Origin: Porodaedalea pini
Taxonomy: Eukaryota; Basidiomycota; Agaricomycetes; Hymenochaetales; Hymenochaetaceae
Direction of reading: 5' to 3'
Length of the DNA stretch: 64,000 nt
Assembly (NCBI GenBank): GCA_002794775.1
Contig: NBAY01000046.1
Location: 124,001 to 188,000 of the forward strand
Shown here: in pieces, positions 48,372 through 59,273 of the stretch
Numbering within the stretch: position 1 is the stretch's first letter
Layout: every line of letters begins with the position of its first letter
Made by a program: the position numbers and the translations under genes
The notes under the pieces: model-generated
The model's database searches: none
Told to the model about the DNA's origin: nothing
What the model saw: the letters and a program-made list of their open reading frames with translations, nothing else

Positions 48372-48944
48372 GGTGGTGAGGAGGAATGTAGGAGGCGGGC
48401 AGTCGAAGCTGCACATATATGCAGTGGCCCACTGTAGCCTTACTCCCACAGCACTCGCGGAGAAGCAACAAGGGTTTGTTTCGATGCTGGTAGGCCTATT
48501 TCTTGTGACACCCGCTATTATAACGCTGACACAGTCCATCCTGAAAGTAGGTGAAATCTGGCCTATCATTCAAAAGTTACAGTAAACCAGAATGAAAAGT
48601 TCTGGCCTGAAATTTCATATTCTCAAATGTGAAAGCATCAGAGTCGAAATGGCGGCTGCCACAAAGATACACTTTGAAGATCTCACACCTAACATAGGAT
48701 AGAAAGCACATGTCCTCATGACCCGGAAGTTCGTCAAGACCATAAAAGTAGAGACCTTCGAGTTATTTATTGCGGGCCTGGAGTGTAGACAACAGTTCGG
48801 TAAACTTACAGAAAGAGAAAGGCGAATCACTGTGTCTGCTATATCCACAAGTGGTCTGTCCGTACGAGCTTATTGTTGGCACATGAGGGTTTTCCCTTCC
48901 TGTTGCTCTCAGCTCGGGCGGCCTGATAACATTGTTCATCCGAC

Positions 48945-49235
48945 TGAAGACGGAAGAATGCCCTCATATACATAGACTAGAGAACTTTAAGCATAAAATT
49001 AGCTCAATGGGGAGAAAGAGAATACCAGTATGCGTATCTTTGAATTCTTCCTTTTCCGCAGCACAATCCCACTCAAACTATTCTCATCCACGAAACTATC
49101 AGCCGACGCAGAAGTCTCCCTCGTGAGTCCATCGTCTCAGCGAGCGCATCCCCTGAAGGTGTCCTCAAACCAGTCTCATTAATATTCCTTGTGAGCTCCC
49201 GTGACCCAGGGAGCGTCGTAAGGTAGAGGAAACAT
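48945..49235 (-). pseudogene. Decayed 3' fragment of the TMEM70-like gene (unit 2)
   Basis: The plus-strand text around ACGAAACTATCAGCCGACGC and GTCCATCGTCTCAGCGA aligns with the intact gene near 41920-41990, where ATGAAACTATCCATCGACCC and GTCCATGGTCTCAGCTA occur. The terminal ATTCTTCCGTCTTCAGTCGG also matches. Only the last exons remain, with frame-closing changes. Confidence 0.6.
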
Positions 49236-49606
49236 ATACACAACGAGCTTGTCACGTCAATGTCACAACCTTAAACCTTATCTTGTTTCCCCATTAGGAA
49301 GGACTCTTCCGGCAAAAATCATGAGGTCAAGAAAAACAAATTCCGAGGGGCAGCTCAAACATCAAAGAAATTTGTAGTTTGGATGTCTACAGTATCTACA
49401 GTATATCAGCCATAATTCATGCCTACTACTAGTTCTCTACAAACTTCCGAGCCAGTTGTCTCAAAACAGTACGGTATAGCAGGTGGTAATTCATGATAGA
49501 CTCAGAGTAAAGCAACCTCGTTCCTGTCAAGCCACATATTTGAACTAAGCTCTCACTCGCTCAAGTCTCACACTGGAAAGAACAAAGAAACTACATAATC
49601 TTCATC

Positions 49607-52278
49607 TCAATAAAGGTACCTAAATCCCTTCTTTCTATCCATCGCTTCTTCCAGTGTGATTCCTTCCAAGCGACCCGCGTGTTCGACGCGCTCGCGATTC
49701 GCGTCTTTAAGCGCCCCACGTTCATCTTCATCGAGATTCTTATTCATGCGTTTCACCATGCAACGCATTACTGAACAAACCCACTTCTTTAGCTATAATA
49801 ACTTATCATAAGCTTCAAACGAGCTCACTGAATGCGAGGAATGAAGCAAACACGAGTGTTGCGATGCATATCTCCATCGATTGATGATACTGTGGGCCCC
49901 ATTTTGCCTTCCAGACGTATGAGCCGATCCTTTAATATTATTGAGTCCTCTGTTACGCCCAGACACTCGTGATCTCTACATACAGAGTTCCTACGTTACC
50001 GATTCCGTTGACAATACCGATAGCGGCAGCGCGTTTTGCAGGTGGCCGCGGAATAGTATTTGAGACCCAAACGATGGTGATAGCAGCGTCTGGCGCAAAA
50101 TTGTCGACAATAATCGAGGACCCTCTAAAACCTATACCTAAATTGACTTACTTGCATGGCCACTCGCCATAAGAAATAGGGCGAAGTAACGACCGCCGAC
50201 GGAAAACGTGGAGAGTGCAATGATGTAGCCCACGATCGTGCCGCACAATAAATAGCAGATATGGAAGAACCGTTCTCCAGTTCGGTCTGTGGAATGTTCA
50301 GATGATGCTGGCGAAGCCACATCCAAGACGCGTACCGGCATGTAACGCGTTGAGACAACAAACAATAGTAGCCCAAATCCATGGAGGTCTAGTTAAGTAA
50401 TGGGACGAACGCCATGCGCGAGATGAATAACTCGACTTACGCAGCCAGAAGCAAAGTAATTGTAGTGTTATACCCTAGCGTTGATGCCAAGCTGCAAGCG
50501 CCGTTATTGTCACTTTCGTCCTGAAGCTTATTGAAGCGCACGACTCACGTTGGGAAGAAAGAAACAGATGAAAGTCCCAGGAGCCGACTCAGCCCATAAG
50601 GGAGAAAATAAGAACTTTGACGTCCGTTATCGCCATCTTCAGGCCTGTCCACATTCTAGAGGAATCGTGCGGCAATGTGAGTCTAGCATAACAGTAGTTC
50701 AATAAAATATTAACGTCGCTCACGAATCCTGAGCAACGTCCTCATCTGCTTCACCTGCATCTTCGGAGACACGCGCCTGAGCCAATCGACGTTCAGCGGG
50801 TGTTATCCAACGTGTGTTGCTTGGCTTTTAAACTACTAAGACAAGTCAAAATTATTCGAGGAGAAACCACCCACAAGATCCGGAAGAGTCCACCTGTCGA
50901 CCGAGGTCAGCAACTGTAGATCAGTGGGATATTCCATCGGGATACTCACAGCGACAAGATTCCGATAGCAATAGTGATTGCACCCTGGAAAGAACAACAC
51001 GTCACTTCACAAAATAGTTAAAGGGCGTAAAGAAGGTACCTCAATGAAGAATAACCTTCATTGACAGTAAATACCTCAAAGAAAACGTAAAAGGCACGGC
51101 ACGCCTACCATCTCCAACCTCTGATCCCCCGCTTCCCCTCCATATTCGAAAGAATCCCGGCCGCCATGAGCTAAAATAAGGGCCCTCACCATAAGAACCC
51201 GCTGACACCAGATAAACCTACCTGGCCACTCACACTCCCAAATGCATTCGAGCACGTCATGCCGGAAAGTAAGATTGAGGTTCGGAAAGCCAGCTCCTAC
51301 AGTAAGAAAACACATAGAGAACTCAGTATTCGAGTTTATAATAGTGGGTATCACGTGCCTTCCGGGTATACCATCGCGAAAGAAGAAACACTGTGCCGGG
51401 ATAGAACGCAGCCTGCCAAGGGAACGACAACCAGGACTTTAGCAGTGTAGTCTTTCCACTGACATGTACACACTTCCGGAAAGCCAATGAATATCCGGCA
51501 AGCGAGAATTCCAGCATAATTGTGCGTGATCTGTTCAATTCGTCAATCCAAGGCATTCAGAGTGCAACTCTTGGATGTTAGTTGAAAATGCTTACGCCAG
51601 TCATTGCGCTCGTCAGGCCCCAGGCCGTCACGCATAATCCTATATACAGTGACGGTCTGCAATATAGGGAGTGCAGGTAATGAGGACGCCATTCATCTAG
51701 CTTTACACCTTCATTTCGCCTGCGCACCTCGCAAATTGGTTCAAGATCTGTTTAGCTAAATGATCAGGTCTGTCTTATGCATGGCTAATTTATCCGCTCA
51801 CCGCATTGGACGGAAGTTGAGCAGTGCAGTACGATGCGTACAGAATGGCAACCACAGTATCGTACTGTATATCTGAACCGATGTTCACCATTCAGTGGTT
51901 TTCATCGACAGCCGCCATACCAGGAGTCATACCTGACAGGCCTATGTCCTGTTCAAGGCCCTTCAGGCGTGCTGTTGTGACAGCGGTTCTCTACGTGCGA
52001 ATGAGCGTCGATGAGCTCAAGGTAACTCACAGGCTTACGTCAACGCCGTTCATGATGAAAATAAGAACGATGATCGGCATGAGTCGCATGTCCAGCTTGC
52101 GCAAGAGGCGCTTCTCTGCGGCAGCACGCTCTTTCGAGGATACAAAGTCAGCTGTACCAGAGGGTTCATCGACTTTGTCATCGGACGTGTGCGACTTGCA
52201 AGAATTGTCCGGGATGGCATAGACTTCACGATTGTTCTGCTCCGTAATAGACTTGTCAGGCTCGAGTCGTGCATCCAT
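49607..52278 (-). CDS. MFS anion:cation symporter, copy C
   Basis: The start ATG 52278 (MDARLEPDKSITEQNNREVY) leads to KRLLRKLDMRLMPIIVLIFI ending MNGVD at a good GTAAGC donor. Later exons give TARLKGLEQDIGLS, IQYDTVVAILYASYCTAQLP, ILNQFARPSLYIG, the block around AAFYPGTVFLLSRWYTRK, and GTIVGYIIALSTFSVGGRYF. The tail ends at 49607 after KGFRYLY, as in copy A. Exon CCLNALHAG spans without interruption the site that carries the giant element in copy A, giving the empty-site comparison. Probably intact, but one short exon near 51730-51760 depends on an inferred acceptor, and not every junction was checked. Confidence 0.65.
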
Positions 52279-52649
52279 GGTGGTAGGAAGGACGGACGCA
52301 AGAGACGTACAATCGTTCTTGCGCAGATAAGCAGTGGAAAATGGAGCGGCCTACCGCCACAGTATTTGCGAGAAGCATCAAAGGATGGCCCGAGTGCCGT
52401 TACCTCGTGCAAAACTATCTGATCCCACGACCTATGAGACATCCGAAAAAAAAGGCTTCTCCGCCATTCTTCTAAATCGGAGGTGCTTGGGGTCGAAAAT
52501 GTCTTTGATAAGCGTATGTGCGGAAAGGAAACGTGTAAGAGTTCATTCAATATCCAAAATCTTCAGACAGACTGTTCGTACACGCTTCTCGATAGGCCAT
52601 GAGGAGTTTTCACAGTCTTGCTCTCAGTTAGAACTGGATAAAACAGGTC

Positions 52650-53195
52650 ATCCGATCGAAGTCGGAAGAATCTCCTCCTGCACCATCGAAGAACGTTAAG
52701 CAAAGTATCGGCACAAGGGGAAGAGAAATGCCAATATGCGTACCCTCGAATTCTCACCTCTCCGCGTCCGATCCCTTCGTACCATACTCACTCCATGAGA
52801 CTATCTGCCCAGAACGTTATCATGTGCGACCATCGTCTTAGTGGCTGTTCCTTCCGAGGTGACTTCGAACAGATTTCATTCACTTACTGCAGATTCAAGG
52901 CTTCCGCGCGCTCGCACTTCGGAAAGGTTGCCGCATCTCCGTCAGGAGCGCTGATTCATAGACGATTGAAAAGCGCGAACGTAAATAGAATGTGAACGTC
53001 TCGAGCTGCTGCTACAGGCTGTCAATCCCTTTACTTCCTTCTGCTAGACAGTACGAGTAGTCGTGAAACATGGCTGGGCACACCACGAGTTGAGGGCAGT
53101 GAACAATGCATGAGTGCGCAGAGCTGTCTATGGGAGTGCAACTCGAGCGAAGAAGAGCAGGGAAGTTTCGATTACAAACATGAAACTGTCAAGAC
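52650..53195 (-). pseudogene. Decayed fragment of the TMEM70-like gene (unit 3)
   Basis: Plus-strand stretches such as CCATGAGACTATCTGCCCAG, ACGTCTCGAGCTGCTGCTAC and AGGGAAGTTTCGATTACAAA match positions of the intact gene at 41920, 42130 and 42300. Numerous indels close the frame. Confidence 0.65.
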
Positions 53196-54007
53196 AATAG
53201 ACGTGCCCGACATCAACTCGGTTAGCCTTCGGCTAGCCCATGTCGATCCTTGCAAAAGTCCTTGCAAAAGCTCTAAATACAGTAAACTCCTTCAGCTGTT
53301 CTCTCCCCTCCTGCAGTCCCTAACCCAATTCTAATACTTATCTCAATAAAAGCCCTAAAAAATGCAGTTCTTTGGACTGCAGTAAAACTAGGTATCATCG
53401 GCTGAGACATACAGTTCAAGCTGATTCATTGAGAGTGTGTGTCGGCAACAATTGTCGTCAAGCTCCAAATGGGGTTTTGGCAGTCTCGCTAATCTGACGT
53501 CGATCCTTGCGAAAGTGCTTGCGAAAGCTCTAAATACGCTCTAATCGCAAGAGCCATGGACGTCAAGAAAAGTATCATCAAGGGAGCGTTAGGTTCGTGC
53601 AAGAGGGTCATAGTAAATGATTGCTGGTGATACACGCGAGTCTGCATCTCGAATGGGCTAAGCTTGAAATCGACATGGACGTGAATCAGACCGAATGCTT
53701 TGAGTGAAAATATATATATAGGGGGTTGAAGGCTAGAGGGACAAAGGATTTCTGTGGTTGATTTTATGAGCCCAAGAGGTCGTTGAAGACCACGGTGGAT
53801 AGATATTTATGAGCTAGTTTCCAATGAAACATGTGTAGAATGAGTAGCAGAATCGGCAATCCCGAATATCCCAGCGGCAGTGGTTGAGGAGCACGAGGCA
53901 AGCTTTTTCAAGTGTAGAAAGTGTGCAGCGCCTAGCGGGGAATTTGGTTAGTTTAGATTAGATAAAGAGAGCGAGACTCCAGAAGGATGGTGAAAGCCAT
54001 ACGCCAT
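53196..54007. other. Intergenic with a 39-base direct repeat
   Basis: No gene. The sequence GTCGATCCTTGCxAAAGTxC and the 19 bases after it occur at 53242-53280 and again at 53499-53537 with a few changes. Just before the first copy, GGTTAGCCTTCGGCTAGCC forms a short hairpin. Confidence 0.5.
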
Positions 54008-54009
54008 TA

Positions 54010-54858
54010 CAGCCTTTTTCATAAGTCCTGCGACACGTGCATGTCACGTGAAATGAGCCGCGTCAGAGCCAAAGTGTTGAAAAATTAGAATGAATGCCTA
54101 TTTTCTCTGTGAATTCTGCACAGAACCTGCTCATTAAGTACTCAAAAAAAAGGCATGGTTCTCAGGAGAAGAAATATATAAAATAGGGAGCAATAAATTG
54201 ACTGTGTAGGTGGGTGGAGATCAAACAAGTGCAGCTGGTCTGTTCTCTCACCCATTTCCACTGAGATTCAAAAATTATGGCTCCCCTACATCTACCTGTA
54301 AAATTCTTTCCTGTGTCTGTAAATTAAGTATATGACTATATAAACAGCTCCTGAAAGTTTGAAGCCAATCCATTCAGTATTCATGGTCCAGCAGCAAGAT
54401 TTGTGTTCTACTCTGCAAGACCTGTTGTGAGAAAAGGAGGGTGGAAAGAGCTTGAAGTGGAACACAAATCTTGCTGCTGGACCATGAATACTGAATGGAT
54501 TGGCTTCAAACTTTCAGGATATGTTGATATAGTCATATACTTAATTTACAGACACAGGAAAGAATTTTACAGGTAGATGTAGGGGAGCCATAATTTTTGA
54601 ATCTCAGTGGAAATGGGTGAGAGAACAGACCAGCTGCACTTGTTTGATCTCCACCCACCTACACAGTCAATTTATTGCTCCCTATTTTATATATTTCTTC
54701 TCCTGAGAACCATGCCTTTTTTTTGAGTACTTAATGAGCAGGTTCTGTGCAGAATTCACAGAGAAAATAGGCATTCATTCTAATTTTTCAACACTTTGGC
54801 TCTGACGCGGCTCACTTCACATGACATGCACATGTCGCAGGACTTATGAAAATGGCTG
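54010..54858. mobile_element. Palindromic (foldback) Tc1/mariner-type element, copy 1
   Basis: TA flanks both ends (54008-54009, 54859-54860). The ends read CAGCCTTTTTCATAAGTCCT and, on the other side, the complement of CAGCCATTTTCATAAGTCCT. Almost the whole element is one inverted repeat of about 395 bases per arm around a loop of about 55 bases at 54413-54465. The left arm reads AACAGCTCCTGAAAGTTTGA, while the right arm at that place has ATATGTTGATATAG, a small arm-specific change. No ORF is present, so it is non-autonomous. The superfamily is inferred from the TA target and the CAG ends. Confidence 0.85.
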
Positions 54859-54860
54859 TA

Positions 54861-56486
54861 ATATTGGTTGCAGACAGGCCTAGGGTATTCACATGACGAG
54901 TGTCATCATTGATGACATCATCTCTGTTTTCTCTGATTTTTCAGATTCTTCTCTCTTTTATTGTCCTTTTCCTCCTTCCTCTCATCTTCATGGAGATCGG
55001 CATTGCACGTTAGAAAAGCGTGCCTCTTTTTTTTCAATTGGAGTGTAAATATGCTCCTAATATAGAAATTTGTGGCAACACAATTGTTGAAAGTTTTGCA
55101 AGGCACACATAGAAATGCTAGAAATTCTGTTGGTGGTTCCCCAGACAGAATCCATTGAAATTAAGTTGTATAATGTATAACTAGAAGCCCCAAGGGAAAG
55201 TTTTTGAGGTCAAACAGTCAATTACATGCTTCTGCCACTGCTTATTTGCCCAGCAGTGGCACTAAGAATTATCTACAGAATTACTAGTGCTAGTAGTACA
55301 AACTGACCTATCATGCTTACCTAATGCAATAAGTAGTTCTATTGACATCTTCATGCTCAAAATCACACTTTGAGTTAAATATATGTGTTTATATACCATA
55401 CAACTACATTTAGATGTGTTTTCCTTAGTACTTTGGCACATACTTCAGAGCAGAACTGAGATAACACAATGACACATTCCTATATGCAATCACATGAGCG
55501 CTGTTTTCTACCTTCTGGCCCCTCATCTTTCAGAATCTGTTGACAATACATCATCCCAAAAGTCACTGATTTTTCTTTTGCAACCCATTTTTCTCATGAC
55601 AAACTTGAATTGTCTGTGAGGAATTTTTCTAAAAACATTTATTCACTGAGAAACAAGTGATTCTCCCAGTAAGTTAACAGTATCTTGATTAATTTTTCAC
55701 TTCTTTAAAAACTGTCTTGGGTAATTCAATGTATACTCCAATAATATTATTTAAAATTTTTTAATTAATTATTTTTGAGCTGAGGAAGGAGAACGCGTAG
55801 CTACAGAAACAAGGGTTTTCCTTCGACACAGATTGGTGTGTGGCATGACATGCTGAGGGCCATGGGAATGCACACTTTTCATTCGAGCAATGCTGACCCC
55901 CAATCTTTACCCTTAGCGGCCACTTTCATCTTGCCCTTTTCTTCTTACCTATACCTCCCTCTCCTCTTCCTCCCCTTCTTCTTCTCCCCCACCCCAACAT
56001 TCAACCTTCTCCACGGCATCTCATACTCACCATTTTACTTCCACATGGCGCCATCCTTTTCTCCCCTCATTTAACCTCTCCACGCAAAACCAGCAACAAT
56101 CTCACTCAAATTCAACTTCCGTGCGACCCTATTATACGAGATGCACCTGCTGCCCACGCCGAACCTACACGTAGGTTTGTTCGAACATGGTTGTGTCAGG
56201 CGTGAGTTTTGAGATGTTAGCGAGCTGCATTTGGGGGGTTACCGAGGATTGGCAGAAAGTAAAGAGAGATGAAGGAGGAGCTTAGAAGACAGAAGAGTAG
56301 ACTCGGAAAGAGGAAATATCATCCGTCTAGCTCAGAATGAACAGTTCTGCATTTATACACTGTTTTCATTTCAGACTACAAGGTCCATAGTGTTTTCCTG
56401 ACTCTCCTTGTCAACGCAATTTCAAAAACTGTCAGGACTCGAACTTTTCCTTTCTTTTATTTTTCCTTTTATCATTTCTTTTCTTT
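54861..56486. other. AT-rich DNA between the two palindromic elements
   Basis: 1.6 kb with no convincing gene. 55920-56080 is pyrimidine-rich and gives a leucine/proline-rich ORF that looks accidental. The region may be ordinary intergenic DNA or an older transposon body. Confidence 0.4.
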
Positions 56487-56488
56487 TA

Positions 56489-57338
56489 CAGCCTTTTTCA
56501 TAAGTCCTGCGACACGTGCATGTCATGTGAAATGAGCCGCGTCAGAGCCAAAGTGTTGAAAAATTAGAATGAATGCCTATTTTCTCTGTGAATTCTGCAC
56601 AGTACCTGCTCATTAAGTACTCAAAAAAAAGGCACGGTTCTCAGGAGAAGAAATATGTAAAATAGGGAGCAATAAATTGACTGTGTAGGTGGGTGGAGAT
56701 CAAACAAGTGCAGCTGGTCTGTTCTCTCACCCATTTCCACTGAGATTCAAAAATTATGGCTCCCCTACATCTACCTGTAAAATTCTTTCCTGTGTCTGTA
56801 AATTAAGTATATGACTATATAAACAGCTCCTGAAAGTTTGAAGCCAATCCATTCAGTATTCATGGTCCAGCAGCAAGATTTGTGTTCCACTTCAAGCTCT
56901 TTCCACCCTCCTTTTCTCACAACAGGTCTTGCAGAGTAGAACACAAATCTTGCTGCTGGACCATGAATACTGAATGGATTGGCTTCAAACTTTCAGGAGC
57001 TGTTTATATAGTCATATACTTAATTTACAGACACAGGAAAGAATTTTACAGGTAGATGTAGGGGAGCCATAATTTTTGAATCTCAGTGGAAATGGGTGAG
57101 AGAACAGACCAGCTGCACTTGTTTGATCTCCACCTGCCTACACAGTCAATTTATTGCTCCCTATTTTACATATTTCTTCTCCTGAGAACCGTGCCTTTTT
57201 TTTTGAGTACTTAATGAGCAGGTACTGTGCAGAATCTACAGAGAAAATAGTCATTCATTCTAATTTTTTGACACTTTGGCTCTGATGCGGCTCATTTCAC
57301 GTGACATGCATGTGTCACAGGACTTATGAAAAAGGCTG
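56489..57338. mobile_element. Palindromic (foldback) Tc1/mariner-type element, copy 2 (loop reversed)
   Basis: 850 bases, TA-flanked (56487-56488, 57339-57340), and nearly identical to copy 1 through both arms. The loop here starts CCACTTCAAGCTCTTTCC, the reverse complement of the end of the copy 1 loop. This copy therefore lies in the opposite orientation, or its loop has been flipped by recombination between arms. Confidence 0.85.
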
Positions 57339-57518
57339 TAATCGCTCCTTTTTATTATATTTAAGCATCTTTTCAATCATTTCCCACACTCCTTCCACCA
57401 GACCTTCATTCGTTCCATTCCAAGTTACATAAACTATACAGTACTTAGATAATCCAGTCTCACAATTGGCGCGAATAAAAGGTTCGAGGAACTCGCATGA
57501 ACACTTGTTCTGCTTTTC

Positions 57519-57609
57519 CTCTTACCTCCGCGATGACCTAGGTGAGACCGCATCCCCTCCTGTAGTAGTATATATTGTATTAATCCTCTTACCTCTGCGA
57601 TGACCTAGC
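57519..57609. repeat. Short direct repeat at the LTR border
   Basis: CCTCTTACCTCCGCGATGAC is followed 47 bases later by CCTCTTACCTCTGCGATGAC, each ending CTAG. This may reflect an insertion or slippage at the 5' edge of the retrotransposon LTR. Confidence 0.6.
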
Positions 57610-58051
57610 CTGAGTAAGCATGTCCCAAGTCTACGCTCGAGTATAGCACGTCCCAGACAACAGTCAGCCGAGGCCTGCCCAGTCCGAGTCATCTCCTGGA
57701 CTCCCGCCTAACATAAAAGCAGAACCGCCCCCAGGCTCATCTCCAGCATACGTCGTCACTGTTGACTCGCCTTCACTCGGTCTAGAGGAGTGCTCCCCTT
57801 GAAGGACTCGACGGGTAAACCCCCTAAACGACAACCCTCAACCCTGCCCGGACGTTTTCGGACGTTTGTGTATTATGTAAACTTCACAACCGACTTTTCC
57901 CGACCCTGGCTCTCTGCATCTCCCTTTGGTGGAGGAGCCACTTAACTTGGACGTGGGTAACGTTATGTGTACAGTCGTTGACATTGTTGTCAATTGTTAT
58001 TTCTGCCGCATCTTTCCGTCTCATTATCAACTTCGCTGATGAACCCGTTCA
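57561..58051 (+). repeat. Probable 5' LTR of the Ty3/gypsy element (borders approximate)
   Basis: This non-coding stretch begins TGTAGTAGTATATATTG and ends near GAACCCGTTCA, just before a primer-binding-site-like sequence. The TG...CA borders fit an LTR, but the 3' LTR is outside the window, so the borders cannot be verified. Confidence 0.4.
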
Positions 58052-58055
58052 ACGT

Positions 58056-58090
58056 TGGCGTAACCCCGGATCGAACGCACAACCGATCCC
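58056..58090 (+). promoter_or_regulatory. Putative tRNA primer binding site
   Basis: TGGCGTAACCCCGGATCGAA starts just after the LTR-like stretch. TGG followed seven bases later by a GGATCGAAC-type T-arm complement is what the complement of a tRNA 3' end looks like. The priming tRNA was not identified. Confidence 0.45.
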
Positions 58091-58402
58091 TGTCCCTCCC
58101 CCGTCATCAAGATAGATCTCACCGATGAACAGCAACAGGCCCTCCCTGCATCAGCCCGTTGGGATCCAGACCGACCAAGTTACGTCGCGACCAACAATAG
58201 TGGCGTTACACACGACATTTGGTGGAGTGAGATCCAGCATAGTTGGTATTCGACGAATGAAGAAGGAAGGAGAGCTAGGTGGCCCCCAGCCGTCCTGTCG
58301 TCACCTGCACCGTCGACTTCTACCGTCAATTTACCACCGACTCCAGGACCCTACCACAAGACTCATAGAGATCTATCACTGCCAACCCCTCCTGAACCTT
58401 CG

Positions 58403-59273
58403 ATGCCCACACCCAAAACTGCAATGTCAGCAGGAGGTTTCAGTCAACAACAGATGGAGCAGATCGCGGCCATCATTGCAAACGCCTTTGCCCATCAGGT
58501 GAACAATGCCCCGGCACCAGTCGTGGCAGCTAATCCCCCGACCCCCAGCATCGACATCGCCCGGCCACGTGAATTCACTGGCGGCGATGATTATTTAGAC
58601 TTCAAACGAGAAGTCCTTCTTTTTGTCTCAGCAAACCCGAGCCAATACCCCATGTCAGAAAGTAAAATCTATGTTGCCCTCTCCTACTTGAAGGGTGGCA
58701 ATGCAGCAATGTGGGCACAAAACTACGTGGAAGAGTCGACAACAGCAGGAATCGTGACCTTCACCGACAACTGGACAAGGTTCCAGGAGCACCTAGACAC
58801 CTTGTTCAATGACCCGAACCGGAAGGAAAAAGCGCTAGCAGAATTCTGGACCAAAGTTCAGAAGGACCTCACCGCCGATGAGTTTTTCCAGAAGCTCGAT
58901 GTCGTCATCACGAGAGCAGGACTGACGGATGACAGCATCATCTGCGACTGTCTAAAGCACGCAATGAACATTGAGGTGGTCTGAGGGGTGTTGAGGTCAA
59001 TGCCGGTCCCGACAATGTATGATGACTGGAAGAAGAAGGCCATCGAGATCGATCGTGGCGAACAACAGATCCACGCGATACAATGAGGTCGGGTGTTCCC
59101 ACTTCCACCATGCCAGCAACAACAGGCACCCCCGGCTCGTCAACAGATCCCGGCCCCCACGTCGACAAACGTGATGTGACTGGTGTTACTTTTGGAGGTG
59201 CCGGCCAGCTGATGGACGTCTCGATGAACGAGGCCCAACGGAGGAGAGCGTGCTGGATCTGTGGTAAACTCGG
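58403..59273 (+). pseudogene. gag: Ty3/gypsy Gag, broken, first part
   Basis: The open frame from 58403 carries the Gag capsid pattern: REFTGGDDYLDFKREVLLFV, ALSYLKGGNAAMWAQNYVEE, a FQEHLDTLFNDPN block, and EFWTKVQKDLTADEFFQKLD. In-frame TGA codons occur at 58982 and 59084. The frame then continues to the first half of a CCHC zinc knuckle (CWICGKLG) ending at 59273, where the 2,035-base insertion starts. The second half is at 61309-61541. Confidence 0.85.

Noticed and set aside
55838..56074. Leucine/proline-rich ORF between the palindromic elements
   Set aside because: Derived from a pyrimidine tract, with no splice structure or homology seen.
57519..57609. Target-site duplication of the Ty3/gypsy element
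   Set aside because: The 24-base repeat is far too long for a target duplication and both copies are on the same side.
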